NCBI GenBank assembly: GCA_019420505.1
Contig: JAHZHC010000013.1
Location: 1-44,901, forward strand
Source: Ruminococcus sp.
Lineage (GTDB): Bacteria > Bacillota > Clostridia > Oscillospirales > Ruminococcaceae
Length of the DNA stretch: 44,901 nucleotides
Direction: 5' to 3'
Both the position numbers and the translations under genes were made by a program. How positions within the stretch are numbered: the stretch's first letter is position 1; each line of letters starts with the position of its first letter. The notes beneath the pieces were generated by a model. That model was given only the letters and a program-made list of their open reading frames with translations. It did no database searches and was not told where the DNA came from. Shown one piece after another: positions 42,585 to 44,901 of the stretch.

Positions 42585-43697
42585 TCACCCCGGAAAAAAG
42601 ACTTCAATTTCTCCGGTAACACAGTCCACAGTAACATAGTTTATTGCGTGATATAATCCGCTGTCTTCATCATTATCCGATATGAAATACCATTTAGGCC
42701 TGCACTTTGTTGTCTTGCTTCCGTCAAATCCGTCCTCTGTTGTTGCGTCTAATATTGTACCTCTCGGTTCATACCATAGCTTCACATCATCAAATTCTAA
42801 AGTCATATTTTCTGCAAGTTGGGATTCTAAAATATCACATGCACCTTTTAATGAAATTATCTTTTCTATTGCTTCATCTTTTACCGGAATGTAATTATTG
42901 CAACCATAATATAAATATAATTTTAAGTTTATATCATACAAGAATCTAATATCAAATGCATCTGCTAAAATAACATCATCACCGTTCTCATAATCATTGT
43001 TATTCGTAGAATTTATACATTGTATTCCTATGTTTTTATAAATAGGCTGTAAACTCAGTTCATAAAAAGTTTTACCCTTATAATCTCTGACGTATAAATC
43101 TATTAAACTATGGCTAAAAACTCCACCAAAGCATGAACAAATATCATTTGCACACTTGATAGATTTATTGGTTACCTGTACATATTCTTTATTTATATTG
43201 TTTATTTGTTTTCTATCTAAATGTTCTATTTTACTTATTTTCATTTGGTTGATATCCCAATCATCATTCGAACAATAATAAGGTACAGAAAATACATCTG
43301 TGCGTACTTTTTCCTTTTCATTTTCCAGAGCATAAGCTATGTCACCAACATTTTTTAGATTACCATAGTTTTGAACATTAAAAATATCAGCAAGTTTATA
43401 CACCCTTTCCTTCAACCAGTTCATACTTTTATCCGCATTGACGTATTTAAGTTCAAGATTGTAAACTTCCTCAGGCTGATTAATAATTACCTTGGATTTT
43501 TCGGGAAGACTGAATTTTGAATATTTCGTTTCAAAAGCCTCGTCGAAGTCGTCAAGTATGTGTTCAACGGATACATATGAATATTTATTATCTGAACCCG
43601 TTTTGTGATTGTTGCCTTGTATATTGTCAGGTGTCTGAGAACAGGAAGATAACAAACATAGGGCAAGCATAGAATTTGATATTACTCTTTTTTTCAT
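42585..43697 (-). CDS. Lipoprotein, tandem paralogue 2
   Basis: A 370-residue protein with a lipoprotein signal (SMLALCLLSSCSQTPDNIQG). It is closely related to the gene before it: both share VEHILDDFDEAFETKY-type sequence, SLPEKSKVIINQPEEVYNLE, AENMTLEFDDVKLWYEPRG and a C-terminus VDCVTGEIEVFF. The middle parts have diverged. AGGTGACC precedes the start. Location suggests a surface component of the ABC system, either a ligand-binding or a regulatory/immunity lipoprotein. Family not recognised. Confidence 0.75.
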   Translation of the reverse strand: MKKRVISNSMLALCLLSSCSQTPDNIQGNNHKTGSDNKYSYVSVEHILDDFDEAFETKYSKFSLPEKSKVIINQPEEVYNLELKYVNADKSMNWLKERVYKLADIFNVQNYGNLKNVGDIAYALENEKEKVRTDVFSVPYYCSNDDWDINQMKISKIEHLDRKQINNINKEYVQVTNKSIKCANDICSCFGGVFSHSLIDLYVRDYKGKTFYELSLQPIYKNIGIQCINSTNNNDYENGDDVILADAFDIRFLYDINLKLYLYYGCNNYIPVKDEAIEKIISLKGACDILESQLAENMTLEFDDVKLWYEPRGTILDATTEDGFDGSKTTKCRPKWYFISDNDEDSGLYHAINYVTVDCVTGEIEVFFPG

Positions 43698-43716
43698 TTT
43701 TGGTCACCTATTGTCA

Positions 43717-44823
43717 TTATACAACAACTTCAACTTCACCTGTTGAACAATCTACTGTTATATAGCTAATGCCATGCCATCCGCCATCTTCTTCATCCAT
43801 TACAAAAAACCATTTAGGTGTACATTTTATTGTTTTTGTTCCGTCAAATCCGTCCTCTGATATTGCATCTAATATTGTACCCCTCGGCTCATACCATAGC
43901 TTCACATCATCAAATTCTAAAGTCATATTTTCTGCGAGTTCAGTTTCTAAAATACCACATGCACTTTTAAACGATATTATATTTTCAATCTGTTCTTCTT
44001 TAATTGGAATATAATTATTACACCCGTTAAAAAAATAAAGATTTAAATTTGAGTCATAAAGTAAATGAGAGTACATTGACATTGCCATAATGGCATTGTC
44101 ACCTAATAGCATTCCATCCTTAGGATGTTTAGGAGAGATACATTGAATTGCTAATCCCTTGTAACTTTGCTGTAAATCTAATTCATAGAATTTTTGACCG
44201 TTATAATCCTGAATATACAAATCTGTTGGATTATTTTCAAGCTTTCCATCCATTAAATTATTAATCTCGTTTGCCAGTTTGACGGATTTATCAATAATAG
44301 TCTTATATTCCTCGCGATCTTTCGAATTCATTCGGTCTATATATTTTGATTTTTTTAAAATCAAATCAGTAAGATTCAAATCATATTTTAAATGATAAGA
44401 AGGATTTGAGAATAGTATAATATCAACTGATTTATCTGAGGTTTCCATAATAAATCTACTATTTTCATTATTAACATTTTCAATTTGTGCTTTGTTAGGT
44501 ATATCAAAAAAGTTTGCAAGTTCAGTTAATTTTTCCTTCATCCATTTCGTATTCTTATCCGCATTGACGTATTTAAGTTCAAGATTGTAAACTTCCTCAG
44601 GCTGATTAATAATTACCTTGGATTTTTCGGGAAGACTGAATTTTGTATATTTGGTTTCAAAAGCTTCGTCGAAGTCGTCGAGAATATGTTTAACAGAAAC
44701 TTTGTTATTTTCTGAATCTAAATCAACATTATGATTATTGCCTTGTATATTGTTAGGAGTCTTAGAACAGGAAGTTAAAATACATAGGACAATAAGAGAA
44801 ATTGATATTATTCTTTTTTTCAT
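43717..44823 (-). CDS. Lipoprotein, tandem paralogue 1
   Basis: A 368-residue lipoprotein (signal SLIVLCILTSCSKTPNNIQG) that starts with the same AGGTGACCAAAAATG as its paralogue. The N-terminal 90 and C-terminal 90 residues are strongly alike between the two, while the centre (about 100-260) is divergent, so the conserved ends may dock on the transporter and the centre may vary in binding. Only 19 bases separate the genes. Function unknown. Confidence 0.75.
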   Translation of the reverse strand: MKKRIISISLIVLCILTSCSKTPNNIQGNNHNVDLDSENNKVSVKHILDDFDEAFETKYTKFSLPEKSKVIINQPEEVYNLELKYVNADKNTKWMKEKLTELANFFDIPNKAQIENVNNENSRFIMETSDKSVDIILFSNPSYHLKYDLNLTDLILKKSKYIDRMNSKDREEYKTIIDKSVKLANEINNLMDGKLENNPTDLYIQDYNGQKFYELDLQQSYKGLAIQCISPKHPKDGMLLGDNAIMAMSMYSHLLYDSNLNLYFFNGCNNYIPIKEEQIENIISFKSACGILETELAENMTLEFDDVKLWYEPRGTILDAISEDGFDGTKTIKCTPKWFFVMDEEDGGWHGISYITVDCSTGEVEVVV

Positions 44824-44852
44824 TTTTGGTCACCTCAGACGGTATATTCCGT

Positions 44853-44901
44853 TTATTCCTCATTTTCGACAAGCCACTCTTTAACGTTATCATATATTAT
44901 T
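44853..44901 (-). CDS. C-terminal end of an upstream gene (partial)
   Basis: An open frame enters from the window edge and ends IIYDNVKEWLVENEE before a TAA, 29 bases ahead of the first lipoprotein start. It is too short to identify but probably belongs to the same operon. Confidence 0.4.
   Translation of the reverse strand, partial: IIYDNVKEWLVENEE

Overview
The window looks like the chromosome of a low-GC, strictly fermentative member of the Firmicutes, most likely a gut clostridium of the Ruminococcus/Oscillospiraceae kind. The basis is AT-rich DNA, Gram-positive promoters (TTGACA-like and TATAAT-like boxes 17 bases apart), strong GGAGG ribosome binding sites, an LtaS-type polymer synthase, a WapA-like secreted YD-repeat protein and pyruvate formate-lyase metabolism. 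The genus is an inference. Nearly every gene lies on the minus strand; rpmB is the exception.

Layout by plus-strand coordinate. (1) 1-4.8 kb: a restriction-modification operon of two cytosine-C5 methyltransferases followed by a McrB-like AAA+ restriction subunit that runs off the left edge. This is the gene order of LlaJI-type systems. Its promoter carries a 20-bp palindrome made of two inverted GACGC sites, one overlapping the -35 box. (2) 5.3-13.1 kb: a housekeeping operon recJ - relA/spoT - metallo-beta-lactamase-fold hydrolase - hemZ - rlmD with very tight or overlapping junctions. (3) 13.2-19.8 kb: lower glycolysis and pyruvate cleavage, with pyk, eno and a pyruvate formate-lyase operon encoding consecutive steps. 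The lyase is split: the 692-residue catalytic chain ends before the glycyl-radical domain, which is a separate 83-residue protein. Between them sits a 70-residue protein that looks like a shortened relative of the radical domain without its Gly loop. PflA follows. (4) 19.9-22.6 kb: rpmB and an LtaS/sulfatase-type membrane enzyme.

(5) 22.8-39.5 kb: a 16.6-kb polymorphic-toxin locus, the largest accessory region. A 2108-residue Sec-exported, WapA-like RHS protein with its own toxin tip and immunity gene heads the array. Behind it, on the same strand and without visible promoters, lies a chain of displaced C-terminal tips. Most begin with a piece of the RHS core and are followed by one or more immunity-type genes. 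Several toxin tips are frameshifted or reduced to remnants, while most immunity genes keep intact frames and ribosome binding sites. Long direct repeats (about 230, 305, 434 and 510 bp) and palindromes at fragment junctions suggest how tips are exchanged or accumulated.

(6) 39.6-44.9 kb: tRNA-Lys(UUU) with a consensus promoter and terminator, then an operon of two tandem paralogous lipoproteins, two ABC permeases and an ABC ATPase, with the tail of another gene at the right edge.

Most worth following up: the split lyase with its 70-residue companion, the methylation-sensitive-looking promoter of the LlaJI-like system, and the structure of the RHS-tip array. No CRISPR array, transposase or prophage gene was seen.
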